Assembly (NCBI GenBank): GCA_016699675.1
Contig: CP064985.1
Coordinates: 248,001-312,000 of the forward strand
Length of the DNA: 64,000 nucleotides
Reading direction: 5' to 3'
DNA from: Austwickia sp.
GTDB lineage: Bacteria; Actinomycetota; Actinomycetes; Actinomycetales; Dermatophilaceae
Shown here piece after piece: positions 37,380-45,133 of the stretch. The notes below the pieces were generated by a model, which ran no database searches, had not been told where the DNA came from, and was given only the letters and a program-made list of their open reading frames with translations. The position numbers and the translations under genes were made by a program. Each line of letters starts with the position of its first letter. Position 1 is the stretch's first letter.

Positions 37380-39212
37380 ATGTGCGGCATCTGCGGCTTC
37401 ATCGACCCGGCCACGACGTACGACCGGGAGCAGGTGATCCGCACCCAAGCCGCGCGGATCACGCACCGAGGGCCCGACGATGACGGCTTCCACATCGACG
37501 GCGACGTTCACCTGGGCTTCCGCCGGCTGTCGATCATCGACCTGGCCGAAGGCCACCAGCCGCTCTTCAACGAGGACGGCACGAAGGTCATCACCTTCAA
37601 CGGCGAGATCTACAACTACCAGTCCGTGCGCGAGCGGCTGACCGGGCGCGGGCACCGATTCCGCACGGCCAGCGACACCGAGGTGCTGCTCCACTCGTAC
37701 GACGAGTACGGCGCCGGCATGTTCGACCACCTGCGCGGCATGTTCGCGTTCGCGATCTGGGACTCCCGCGAGCGCGAACTTTGTCTCGCACGGGACTTCT
37801 TCGGGATCAAGCCGCTCTACTACGCGCCGCTGAAGGATGGCTTCGCATGGGCGAGCGAGATCAAGTGCTTGCTGGAGAACCCGGCCGTACGTCGTGAGCT
37901 GAACCCGCAGGCGCTCGCGAGTTACTTGAGCTTCCAGTACAACCCGCTCGACGAGACGATGTTCGCCGGCATCTACAAGCTGCCCCCGGCGCACTACCTG
38001 CGCTGGAAGGACGGCCGCTGGGAGATCAAGCGCTACTGGGCCGCCGAGTTCCACCCCGAGGAGGGGCGGACGTTCGAGGACCACGTCGAGGAGCTGTCGG
38101 CGGTCCTGGAGGACTCGGTCAAGGCACACATGATCGCCGACGTCGAGGTGGGCTCGTTCCTGTCCTCCGGCGTCGACAGCTCCTTCGTGGCGGCGAGCTT
38201 CGGCGGGCAGCGCACCTTCACGGTCGGCTTCGACAACGCCGGGTACAACGAGATCGACGCCGCGCTAGCCCTGGCCGCGGACATCGGCGTGGAGTCGCAC
38301 AGCAAGGTCATCACGCCGACCGAGTACTGGGACGCCCTGTCCGACATCCAGTGGCACATGGACGAGCCACTGGCCGACCCCGCGTGCGTGCCGCTGTATT
38401 TCGTCTCCAAGGTCGCCCGCGAGCACGTCAAGGTCGTGCTCTCCGGGGAGGGCGCGGACGAGCTGTTCGGCGGCTATCAGATCTACAACGAGCCGCACGG
38501 GCTGCGGCACATCTCGCGGGTCCCCCGGACCGTACGTCGTGGGCTCGGCACCCTCGGGGACAAGCTGCCCAAGTTCTACGGTCAGGGCTACCTGCACCGG
38601 GGGGCGCTGGACCTGCAGGAACGCTTCATCGGCAATGCCTACCAGTTCCGCGCGGGCGACGTACGCGCCCTGATGAACGACGAGCTGGCGCACCCGATCC
38701 TGCCCGGCGACGTGACCGGGCCGTTCTATGCCCGCACGATCGGGCTCGACGACGCGACGCGGATGCAGCACCTCGACATCCACCTGTGGATGGTCGGCGA
38801 CATCCTGCTCAAGGCCGACAAGATGAGCATGGCCAATTCGATCGAGGTGCGTGTGCCGTTCCTCGACAAGGAGGTCATGGCCGTCGCCGCGAAGATCCCG
38901 ACGCGTTATCGGATGGACGGGACGCAGACCAAGACGGCGTTCCGAGCCGCGGCGGCGAAGAAGCTCCCCCGGGCCTATTACGAGCGGCCCAAGCTGGGCT
39001 TCCCGGTGCCGATCCGGGTGTGGCTCAAGGAGCAGCCGTGGAACGGCAGAGTCACCGAGGCGTTCGCCTCGGCGACCGCGCGGCAGTACTTCGACGTCGC
39101 CATGCTGCGCCGGCTCCTCGACGACCACGGCGCCGGGGTGGCCGACAACAGCCGGCTGATCTGGACAGTCTTCATCTTCCTGGTCTGGCACGAGCGGTAC
39201 TTCGACGCCTGA
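37380..39212 (+). CDS. asnB: Asparagine synthase (glutamine-hydrolysing)
   Basis: A 610-residue class II glutamine amidotransferase. Cys2 is the nucleophile (MCGICGFID); the glutaminase domain continues with RITHRGPDDDGFHIDG and FNGEIYNYQSVRERL. The synthetase domain has the ATP-pyrophosphatase loop SSGVDSSFVAA near residue 262 and ends with DKMSMANSIEVRVPFLDKEVM. It converts aspartate plus glutamine to asparagine. The ATG is set by the mature Cys2. A 31-base hairpin lies after its stop. The toxin-antitoxin pair is immediately upstream. Confidence 0.97.
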   Translation: MCGICGFIDPATTYDREQVIRTQAARITHRGPDDDGFHIDGDVHLGFRRLSIIDLAEGHQPLFNEDGTKVITFNGEIYNYQSVRERLTGRGHRFRTASDTEVLLHSYDEYGAGMFDHLRGMFAFAIWDSRERELCLARDFFGIKPLYYAPLKDGFAWASEIKCLLENPAVRRELNPQALASYLSFQYNPLDETMFAGIYKLPPAHYLRWKDGRWEIKRYWAAEFHPEEGRTFEDHVEELSAVLEDSVKAHMIADVEVGSFLSSGVDSSFVAASFGGQRTFTVGFDNAGYNEIDAALALAADIGVESHSKVITPTEYWDALSDIQWHMDEPLADPACVPLYFVSKVAREHVKVVLSGEGADELFGGYQIYNEPHGLRHISRVPRTVRRGLGTLGDKLPKFYGQGYLHRGALDLQERFIGNAYQFRAGDVRALMNDELAHPILPGDVTGPFYARTIGLDDATRMQHLDIHLWMVGDILLKADKMSMANSIEVRVPFLDKEVMAVAAKIPTRYRMDGTQTKTAFRAAAAKKLPRAYYERPKLGFPVPIRVWLKEQPWNGRVTEAFASATARQYFDVAMLRRLLDDHGAGVADNSRLIWTVFIFLVWHERYFDA

Positions 39213-39244
39213 CCCGCGCCGCCGGCCCCGGACCCGACAAGGTT

Positions 39245-39275
39245 CGCCGCCGACACGGTGCCAGGGTCGGCGGCG
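39245..39275. terminator. Bidirectional hairpin between asnB and secreted-protein gene
   Basis: Perfect 9-bp inverted repeat CGCCGCCGA / TCGGCGGCG with a 13-base loop in the 75-bp gap between two convergent genes. No T-tract. Position and symmetry support a shared terminator. Confidence 0.6.
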
Positions 39276-39287
39276 CCCCGGCCGTGC

Positions 39288-40058
39288 TTACTCCTCGGAC
39301 GCAGGTGAGGAGATCGTGAGCGGGTGGGCCAGCAGCGCGCGGCGATCCGTCCCCTCAAACACGACGATGGTCGCGGTGGACCACCTCGGCACGTGCCGGG
39401 TGAACTCGCCCGCCGGGCCCTCGTACTGATCGGTGCCCCCGTCCTTGAGGGTCCACGAGACGTACATGTGGTCCCCCGGGCGGGTGTTGGCGAGCTGGAA
39501 GGCGAAGTGGGCTCCGTTGCGGGTGGCGGCGATCTGCACCGCCTTGTCGTTGGACAGCTCGAGGCTCGCGACGGGCGCCCCACCCCGAAGGACCGTCACG
39601 GTCGCGGTGGTCCAGCCCGGCTGGTGGCCGCTGTCCCAGTACCCGAGTCCCAGCTCGGGATGCGGCCCCCGGTTGACGTTGAAGTGGGTGACCCCCAACG
39701 GATTGAGGACGGTGCGCCACACGACCTGCACGACATCCCCGCTGCGCAGACCCGTGAACGTGAACCCGAACATCCGCTGCTCAGCGAGGTTGTAGGACGT
39801 GATCGTCACCCCCGCCGCCGCCGCGGTCGTGACCGGCGTGGCCTCGGCCGGCATCGTCGGCAATCCCGCCGCCGCCGCCCGCGCCGCCTCATCCCGGGCG
39901 GCTCGGGCCCGGTCCTGCCCGGGCACCGAGGCCTGGGACGACGCGGCGGGCTTCGGCTCCGGCCGTGGATCACCCGACGCCGCGTGGGCCGTGCCGCCGG
40001 TCAGCGCGAGACCGAGCGCCGCGGCGGCGCCCAGGGTGAGGACACGAGTTGTCGCCAT
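39288..40058 (-). CDS. Secreted protein of unknown function
   Basis: A 256-residue exported protein. MATTRVLTLGAAAALGLALTGGTAHAA is a signal peptide with cleavage near AHA. After an Ala/Arg-rich segment the mature part has two similar beta-rich halves containing conserved YNLAEQRMFGFTFTGLRSGDVVQVVW and HFAFQLANTRPGDHMYVSW; both carry GD-V/M-x-V-x-W, so it looks like a duplicated ~85-residue module. No enzymatic motif seen. ATG 40056-40058 with GGAAAGGGG ribosome site. Confidence 0.8.
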   Translation of the reverse strand: MATTRVLTLGAAAALGLALTGGTAHAASGDPRPEPKPAASSQASVPGQDRARAARDEAARAAAAGLPTMPAEATPVTTAAAAGVTITSYNLAEQRMFGFTFTGLRSGDVVQVVWRTVLNPLGVTHFNVNRGPHPELGLGYWDSGHQPGWTTATVTVLRGGAPVASLELSNDKAVQIAATRNGAHFAFQLANTRPGDHMYVSWTLKDGGTDQYEGPAGEFTRHVPRWSTATIVVFEGTDRRALLAHPLTISSPASEE

Positions 40059-40157
40059 GACTACCCCTTTCCGGCCCACCTGGAGTGGCACCGGTGAATC
40101 TGCCAGGAGCCCGACGGCGGGCAGGGGCTCGGCCGGGGGCGTGACGTGCCACCGGCC

Positions 40158-40171
40158 ACGTCGTACGACGT
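40158..40171. promoter_or_regulatory. Perfect 14-bp palindrome
   Basis: ACGTCGTACGACGT, about 100 bp upstream of the secreted-protein gene that starts at 40058 on the minus strand. It could be an operator. Cognate regulator unknown, and chance cannot be excluded in GC-rich DNA. Confidence 0.35.
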
Positions 40172-40460
40172 CGACGACGCACGGCAGGGGTATCGGGAAG
40201 GTCCTAGGTCGCCCCGCCAGGGACTGCGTCGACGTGAGCCCACGCCATCGCCTTCGAGCGCGACCGTTGCGGACGCGTGGTCAAGATTACGTCAGGTGAC
40301 CGCCAAGGGAAAGAATAAAACCCCAGGTAGGACGCTCGCGCCAGACAAGATGCGCTCTGCCAGTGCCGATGTCATAAGGCGAGACGAACTGCTTGGCGCT
40401 GAGCCGCTAGGTGGCGCCGTCACCGCGCACGCCGTAGCCACCGCCGCCCTCTCCCGCCGC

Positions 40461-40531
40461 ACTGGCGCCCTCTTTCCCCTACTGGCGCCCTTCTTGAAGC
40501 GGGGCGGCAGTAAGGGAAAGAGGGCGCCAGT
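40461..40531. repeat. Large near-perfect inverted repeat (hairpin)
   Basis: Left arm 40461-40484 and right arm 40508-40531 pair over 24 bp with one mismatch; the outer 18 bp are perfect (ACTGGCGCCCTCTTTCCC against its complement). The first 11 bases ACTGGCGCCCT also recur as a direct repeat at 40481. The 23-base loop is itself GC-rich. It could be a terminator, a folded RNA, or the remnant of a small mobile element. Confidence 0.7.
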
Positions 40532-40584
40532 GCAGACCAGTTAGCGGCGGGCGGCGGACGATCTCGGTCAGGCCGACCTCGCCT

Positions 40585-40635
40585 CGACCGACCGCTTCGC
40601 CCGACCGACCGGTTCGCTTGACCGACCGCTTCACT
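40585..40635. repeat. Three tandem copies of a 17-bp unit
   Basis: Units begin at 40585, 40602 and 40619. Copy 1 is CGACCGACCGCTTCGCC; copies 2 and 3 differ by 2-3 bases. The array ends inside the stop codon of the broken secreted-protein gene, so it lies just after the coding sequence. Confidence 0.75.
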
Positions 40636-40826
40636 AGGGGCTGGCGGTCGGGGTGCTCCAGTCCGGCCACGTGGCCAGCTGGGTGTGCAGCGAGGGGGTC
40701 TTGCCCTGCGGGAACGTCACGTACCCCGAAGGGACAGGGCTCGATGAGCCGATGCAGGCGACGGGGTGTCGGGTCGTCTCCCCGGCGTACGGTGACGTCC
40801 AATGCACCGGGTAGCTCGGCGGAAGA
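40634..40826 (-). pseudogene. 3' fragment of small secreted-protein gene split by insertion elements
   Basis: Read on the minus strand, the sequence next to the insertion element gives a good coding frame ending VPSGYVTFPQGKTPSLHTQL-ATWPDWSTPTASP and a TAG stop at 40634. Codons are G/C-ending and the composition (Trp, Tyr, Cys) looks like real protein. There is no start: the frame runs straight into the terminal TGTCAAG of the IS3-type element. It pairs with the 5' fragment at 43865-43982, which has a signal-like N-terminus. Together they would encode a secreted protein of roughly 105 residues. Function unknown. Confidence 0.65.
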
Positions 40827-40852
40827 TGTCAAGCAGTCTGAGACACGTGTCG

Positions 40853-41757
40853 TTACGCGGTCTGTATGAGGGCCTCCGGTGAGGGTTGGTTGATCCAGGC
40901 GGCCTGGGGCAGTTTGGGTGCCTGGGGTCGGCGGTTGCCGAATCGGTGCGGGTGGGTGGCGTGGGCGGCGTCGAGGGTGGCCTGGCGCTGGGCGCGGATC
41001 TCGGCGGCGGTGCCGAAGTGGACCGACGCGGGGGTATGAAGTCCGATCCCGGAGTGTCGGTGCTCGTGGTTGTAGTAGGTGAAGAACGCCTCGCAGAACG
41101 TGCGGGCGTCGGCCAGAGAGCCGAACGCGTCGGGGAACACGGGGGCGTACTTCAAGGTCTTGAACGCCGACTCGCTGTAGGGGTTGTCGTTGCTGACCCG
41201 TGGTCGGGAGTGGGAGCGGTCCACGCCCAGGTCGAGCAGGAGCTGGGCGACGGGCTTGGAGGTCATCGAGGTGCCTCTGTCGGCGTGGACCGCGTCGGGG
41301 ATGCCGTGCAGGCCGAATGCCTCCTCGAGCATGGTCTTGGCGATCTGCGAGTCCTCGCAGGCTTGGACGGTCCAGGCCACGACGTAGCGGGAGAAGATGT
41401 CGAGCACGACGTAGAGCTGGAACCAGATCCCACGGCCGGGGCCGCGGAGTTTGGTGATGTCCCACGACCAGACTTGCCCGGACTTGGTGGCCAGCAGTTC
41501 GGGCTTCTTCTTCGCCGGATGGACCGCCTGCCGGCGACGTTCCCCAGCTGCGTCGTTGCGGCGCAGGATCCGGTGCATCGTGGACATCGAGCACAGGTAG
41601 GTGCCCTCGTCCAGCAGCGTGGCCCAGGCCTGGGAGACGCTCTTGTCACAGAACCGTTCGCTGGTCAGCACGGCCAGCACCTGGGCCTGCTCGGCCAGCG
41701 TGAGGGCGTTGGGTGGCGTGGGCCGCTTGGGTGCCGGTCCGTGGGCCGGCCCCTGTC
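40853..41757 (-). pseudogene. Outer IS3 transposase OrfB, C-terminal part
   Basis: The rve integrase core of an IS3-type DDE transposase: first Asp in VWSWDITKLRGPGRG, second in DAVHADRGTSMTS, Glu in NPYSESAFKTLKY, and a C-terminal PQAPKLPQAAWINQP. The N-terminal part (HTH and linker) is displaced to 43272-43400 by the inner element. The fragment has no start of its own, so it is inactive as it stands. Confidence 0.88.
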
Positions 41758-41830
41758 TGTCAAGGTGCAGTGGGACAGCCGGTGGGTCCGGTTGTGTGGT
41801 GGTTGACGGGGCGAGAGAGCAGATGGATCG

Positions 41831-42205
41831 GTGACGATGAGTCAGGCGGATCGGCCGGCGCGGTCTTCGCGGCGTAGGTTCACGGCGGCGTTTAAGGCGG
41901 CGGTGGTCCAGGAGTATGACGCGGCGGACGGTCCGGGGGCGCGGGGCGCGATTTTGCGTCGTGAGGGTTTGTATGACTCTCATGTGCAGAAGTGGCGCAA
42001 AGCGGTCGAGGAGGGCCGTTTGCGGGATACCCCGGTTGCGGGTCTGACCCCGAGCCGGGACCGTTCGCGGCAGGCCCAGTTAGAGGCCGAGAATGTGCGG
42101 TTGCAGGCCGAGTTGGACATGACGAAATCGATGTTGGAGGTCATGGGAAAAGCACACGCGCTCTTGGAGACGGTGTCCAAGAGCGCGCCGGGAAAGCAGC
42201 AGTGA
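41831..42205 (+). CDS. Inner IS3 transposase OrfA (HTH)
   Basis: About 124 residues (GTG 41831 or ATG 41837). SRRRFTAAFKAAVVQEYDAADGPGARGAILRREGLYDSHVQKWRKAVEEG is the helix-turn-helix of IS3-family OrfA, followed by a leucine-zipper-like coiled coil (QLEAENVRLQAELDMTKSMLEVMGKAHALLETV). It binds the element ends. The stop overlaps orfB's start (GTGA). Confidence 0.92.
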   Translation: MTMSQADRPARSSRRRFTAAFKAAVVQEYDAADGPGARGAILRREGLYDSHVQKWRKAVEEGRLRDTPVAGLTPSRDRSRQAQLEAENVRLQAELDMTKSMLEVMGKAHALLETVSKSAPGKQQ

Positions 42206-43251
42206 CCGCGGTGCTGTGGCCCGCGTTCGAGGCGATCGAGGCCCTGGCCGGGACCAGCGCTGCGTCGGCGTTGACCGGGATTGCCCGCTCGAGTGTGTAT
42301 CGGTGGCGGGCCCGGGACAGGAAACCGTTCGGACCGTCTCGGGCGCCCAAACCCAAGGTGATGCCCTCGGCGTTGAGCCCCGCTGAGACGGCTGCTGTGC
42401 TGGAGGTCCTCAACAGCGACCGGTTCGCCGATAAGGCCCCCGCGCAGGTGTGGGCCACGCTGCTGGACGAGGGCCGGTACCTGTGCTCGGTATCCACGAT
42501 GTACCGAATCCTGCGTGCTCACCAGCAAGTTCGTGAGCGGCGGGCGGTCGCTTCCCACCCCTCGCGGGTCAAGCCGCAGCTGCTGGCTACCGGCCCCGAT
42601 CAGGTGTTCAGCTGGGACATCACCAAACTCAAGGGCCCGAGCAAGGGGGTGTACTACAGCGCGTACGTGATGATTGATATCTACTCCCGGAAAATCATTC
42701 ACGTCGAAGTCCATACCCGTGAGGATAAGGTGTTGGCCCGCGACTTCATCGATGCCGCGATCCGCGCGAACCGCGGCGTCCTGCCTCGATACATTCATTC
42801 GGATAATGGCGGCCCGATGACCTCGGGCACCGTCGCGCAGCTCCTGTCGGCGCTGGATATCACCAGGTCGTTGTCGCGACCCAAGGTCAGTAACGACAAT
42901 CCCTACTCCGAAGCGGCGTTTAAAACCCTCAAGTACTGTCCTGCCTTCCCCGACGACTTCGGGTCGCTGATCGACGCGCAAATATTCATGCGCGATTTCG
43001 CCGGCTACTACAACCAGCATCACCGGCATTGCGGGATCGGGCTGTACACCCCTTGTTCCGTCCATGACGGGACCTGGCGCGATCAACGCCGGACCCGTCA
43101 AGAGACCCTGGACGCGGCCTGGCGGGCCCGTCCCGACCGTTTCCCGGGCGGCCGCCCCCAGGCACCCAAGGTGCCGACCAAGGCCTGGATCAACCAGCCG
43201 CCAGCCAGCATCCAGACCAGCTCCGCTTCCCACACTTCCGAAGCGGCCTAA
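42202..43251 (+). CDS. Inner IS3 transposase OrfB (DDE integrase)
   Basis: About 349 residues from GTG 42202. HTH_21-like ALTGIARSSVYRWRARD leads to the rve core: Asp in VFSWDITKLKGPSKG, Asp in RYIHSDNGGPMTS, Glu in NPYSEAAFKTLKYCPAFPDDFGSL. The end, PQAPKVPTKAWINQP, matches the outer OrfB's. All catalytic residues are present. Production may also involve frameshifting from orfA, as in other IS3 elements. Confidence 0.92.
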   Translation: MTAVLWPAFEAIEALAGTSAASALTGIARSSVYRWRARDRKPFGPSRAPKPKVMPSALSPAETAAVLEVLNSDRFADKAPAQVWATLLDEGRYLCSVSTMYRILRAHQQVRERRAVASHPSRVKPQLLATGPDQVFSWDITKLKGPSKGVYYSAYVMIDIYSRKIIHVEVHTREDKVLARDFIDAAIRANRGVLPRYIHSDNGGPMTSGTVAQLLSALDITRSLSRPKVSNDNPYSEAAFKTLKYCPAFPDDFGSLIDAQIFMRDFAGYYNQHHRHCGIGLYTPCSVHDGTWRDQRRTRQETLDAAWRARPDRFPGGRPQAPKVPTKAWINQPPASIQTSSASHTSEAA

Positions 43252-43271
43252 ATGTCCCAAACACCTTGACA

Positions 43272-43794
43272 CGTACCGGGCGGCTTCTTCGCTCGGTAGT
43301 GGCTGCCGCGGGGCCGGCCCAGCAACGCACAGGCGTGCTTCACCCCGACCTGCTCGGCGAGCTCGTCGACGGCGGGGTTGATCACCGCGCCGCTTCGGCA
43401 GGTTCGTGCTCTCGGAGAGCATCTCCAAGAGCGCGTGTGCTTTTCCCACGATCTCCAACGCCGCCTTCGTCCGGACCAGCTCGGCCTCGGCCCTCTCTGC
43501 CCGGGCTCGCAGCTGCTCGACCTCCCGGTCGCGGCGGTCCCGGGTCTTCGGGCACCCAGGTCCCAGCGCCGCGGTCGCACCGGCCTCGGCAGCCTTGCGC
43601 CACTCGGTGATGTGGGATGAGTACAGGTGCTCGCGGCGCAGGATCGCGCCCCGCTCACCCCGGTCCGCCGTGTCGTACTCATCCAGGATCCGCGCCTTGT
43701 ACTCCGCGGTGAACATCCGACGCTTGGGCTGGTCAGCTCTCGGGGTCACCACCCCATCATCGAGGCGGGCGGCATCAGCCAACGTCATGGTCAT
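43272..43794 (-). pseudogene. Outer IS3 OrfA and 5' part of OrfB
   Basis: OrfA starts at ATG 43792-43794 (MTMTLADAARLDDGVV) and contains KRRMFTAEYKARILDEYDTADRGERGAILRREHLYSSHITEWRKAAEAG, a helix-turn-helix, then a coiled coil to HALLEMLSEST near 43400. OrfB begins in another frame with AVDELAEQVGVKHACALLGRPRGSHYRAKKPPG and is cut at 43272 by the inner element. The rest of OrfB resumes at 41757. Confidence 0.82.
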
Positions 43795-43864
43795 CAGGTG
43801 TCTCGCTTCTCCGCCCCGTGCAGAGGGAAAGAACTCAGAAGGGGTGTCTCACCTCAGCCTGACG

Positions 43865-43982
43865 CACAGGGCGGCGGCGCACAGATCCTCTCGTAGTCAG
43901 CGAGGTTGACCGAGCGCCCCGCCATGACGCCGGCGGCGCTGGGAGTGATGACGGTGAGTGCGGCCACGCGCCTGCGGACCAT
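43865..43982 (-). pseudogene. 5' fragment of the split secreted-protein gene
   Basis: Read on the minus strand from ATG 43980-43982: MVRRRVAALTVITPSAAGVM then AGRSVNLADYERICAPPPC, ending at the outer element's right end. It has the Arg-rich start and hydrophobic stretch of a signal peptide, and a cysteine near the break. It joins in direction and character with the fragment at 40634-40826. No ribosome site was obvious. Coding status is inferred from frame quality and symmetry of the two fragments. Confidence 0.55.
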
Positions 43983-44090
43983 CCGATATACGCGCGGCGC
44001 CCTGGTCGTTTTCCCGATCACCCCTTGATCATGACCCCGCGGGATTCCTGAGGCACCGCCGACAGGCCACGGTTTCCTGGGCGCGGCCGG

Positions 44091-45101
44091 TCAGGCGCGG
44101 GCGGCCTCGGTCAGCTCGGCGGCGGCGCGCGGGAGGGTGCGATGGACGCGTACGGCGTCCACCGGCGCCATCCGGGCCAGCCCGCAGGCCGGGGTGATCA
44201 CCACCTGATCGAGCAAGCGCAGGTCGAGGCCCAGTTTCCGCCAGGCACGGCGTACCGGCTCGGCGACTGCCCCCGGTGCAGCCCCCGGGTCGTTCGTGGG
44301 CAGCGCTCCGGCCCACAGCGCCGTCCCCGCCTCCACGGCAACCGCCACCGACTCCCAGCCCCGCGGGCCGAGCAGGCCGACGTCCAGCGAGATCGCGGCG
44401 GCTCCAGCCTCCTGGAGCAGCGCCACCGGCACCTGCGGAGCGCAGCTGTGCACCACCACGGTGGCGTCCAGCGCCCCGATCAGCTCGGCCAGCACCCGCC
44501 GTACGTCGTCCGCGTTCACCGCGCGGAGCCGACCGAACCCGCTGCTCGTCGGCAGCTCTCCCGCCAACACCGCCGGCACCAGGGGTTCGTCGAGCTGCAG
44601 GACGAGTTCGGCGCCCGGCACCACCCGACGTACGTCGGCGACGTGCCCGAGCACACCTTCCGTCAGCGATGCGGCCAGGTCGCGGCAGGCGCCGGGGTCG
44701 ACCACCACGCGCTCGCCACGGTTGAGGCGCAGCTCGGCGGCCAGCGTCCAGGGGCCGGCGACCTGGAGCTTGAGCAGCCCGGCGTACCCGTCGTACGCCT
44801 CCGCGAGCTTGTCCAGATCGGCCCGCAGGTACGCCGTCGCCCGGGACTCGTCCCGACCTGGCCTGTCGACGAGCCGCCAGCCGGAGGGCTGCAGGTCGAC
44901 GGAGAGCCCCGCGAGGATGCCGGCCGCCCGCCCGATCATGTCGGCGCCGGGGCCCCGGGCGGGTACCTCGGGGAGATAGGGAATTCCCGGCTCCCCGGAG
45001 ATCGAGGCGTCGGTGAGGGTGTCCCGGACGACCCGCACCGCCTCGGCCATGGCGCTGTTGTCGGTGCCAGGCCACGACCCCAGCGCGCTCGCTCTGCTCA
45101 C
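44091..45101 (-). CDS. Short cobalamin-independent methionine synthase-like protein (MetE C-terminal domain)
   Basis: A 336-residue protein equivalent only to the C-terminal (catalytic) half of MetE (~750 residues). The zinc-site features of MetE are retained: VVVHSCAPQVP (His-x-Cys) and VITPACGLARM (third Cys), with a UROD/MetE-like barrel (LQLDEPLVPAVLAGELP). It lacks the N-terminal folate-binding half, so a different methyl donor is likely. Orthologues occupy the ligA-mnmA interval in other actinobacteria (Rv3015c). Start GTG 45099-45101 (VSRASALGSWPGTDNS); this has the methionine-synthase-like GSWPGTD element. It is annotated broadly as methionine synthase. Confidence 0.82.
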   Translation of the reverse strand: MSRASALGSWPGTDNSAMAEAVRVVRDTLTDASISGEPGIPYLPEVPARGPGADMIGRAAGILAGLSVDLQPSGWRLVDRPGRDESRATAYLRADLDKLAEAYDGYAGLLKLQVAGPWTLAAELRLNRGERVVVDPGACRDLAASLTEGVLGHVADVRRVVPGAELVLQLDEPLVPAVLAGELPTSSGFGRLRAVNADDVRRVLAELIGALDATVVVHSCAPQVPVALLQEAGAAAISLDVGLLGPRGWESVAVAVEAGTALWAGALPTNDPGAAPGAVAEPVRRAWRKLGLDLRLLDQVVITPACGLARMAPVDAVRVHRTLPRAAAELTEAARA

Positions 45102-45133
45102 GCCGGCCACGATAACGACCCGCGCTACCAGCT

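Larger units (their letters stand above)
40059..40633. other. 575-bp non-coding region with palindrome, long hairpin and tandem repeats
   Basis: No gene is supportable on either strand. It holds a 14-bp perfect palindrome (40158-40171), a long inverted repeat (40461-40531) and most of a 3x17-bp tandem repeat (40585-40635). The middle part, around 40290-40400, is unusually AT-rich (AAAGAATAAAACC). It lies directly next to the insertion-sequence block and the 3' remnant of a broken gene. Confidence 0.7.
41758..43271 (+). mobile_element. Inner IS3-family element (intact, plus strand)
   Basis: A 1514-bp element bounded by TGTCAAGGTGCAGTGGGACA at the left and TGTCAAGGTGTTTGGGACAT (complement of the right end). 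It carries complete orfA and orfB on the plus strand and lies in the middle of the orfB of the opposite-strand outer element. Both elements share terminal TGTCAAG, so they are related but distinct. Its orfs look uninterrupted, so it may be active. No clear target duplication. Confidence 0.85.
40827..43864 (-). mobile_element. Outer IS3-family element, interrupted by a second IS3 element
   Basis: Ends are TGTCAAGCAGTCTGAGACAC at the left and, on the opposite strand, CGTCAGGCTGAGGTGAGACAC at the right, an imperfect inverted repeat. On the minus strand it encodes a helix-turn-helix OrfA (start 43794), the beginning of OrfB, then, after the inserted inner element (41758-43271), the rest of OrfB to 40853. 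Without the insert it would be about 1.5 kb. No target duplication is evident. It has itself split a host gene. Confidence 0.8.

Noticed and set aside
40479..41594. Long minus-strand frame across the IS3 end and hairpin
   Set aside because: It is out of frame with the transposase and contains no conserved protein segment.
40827..43864. One composite transposon carrying cargo
   Set aside because: There is no cargo; the inner element simply interrupts the outer element's orfB.
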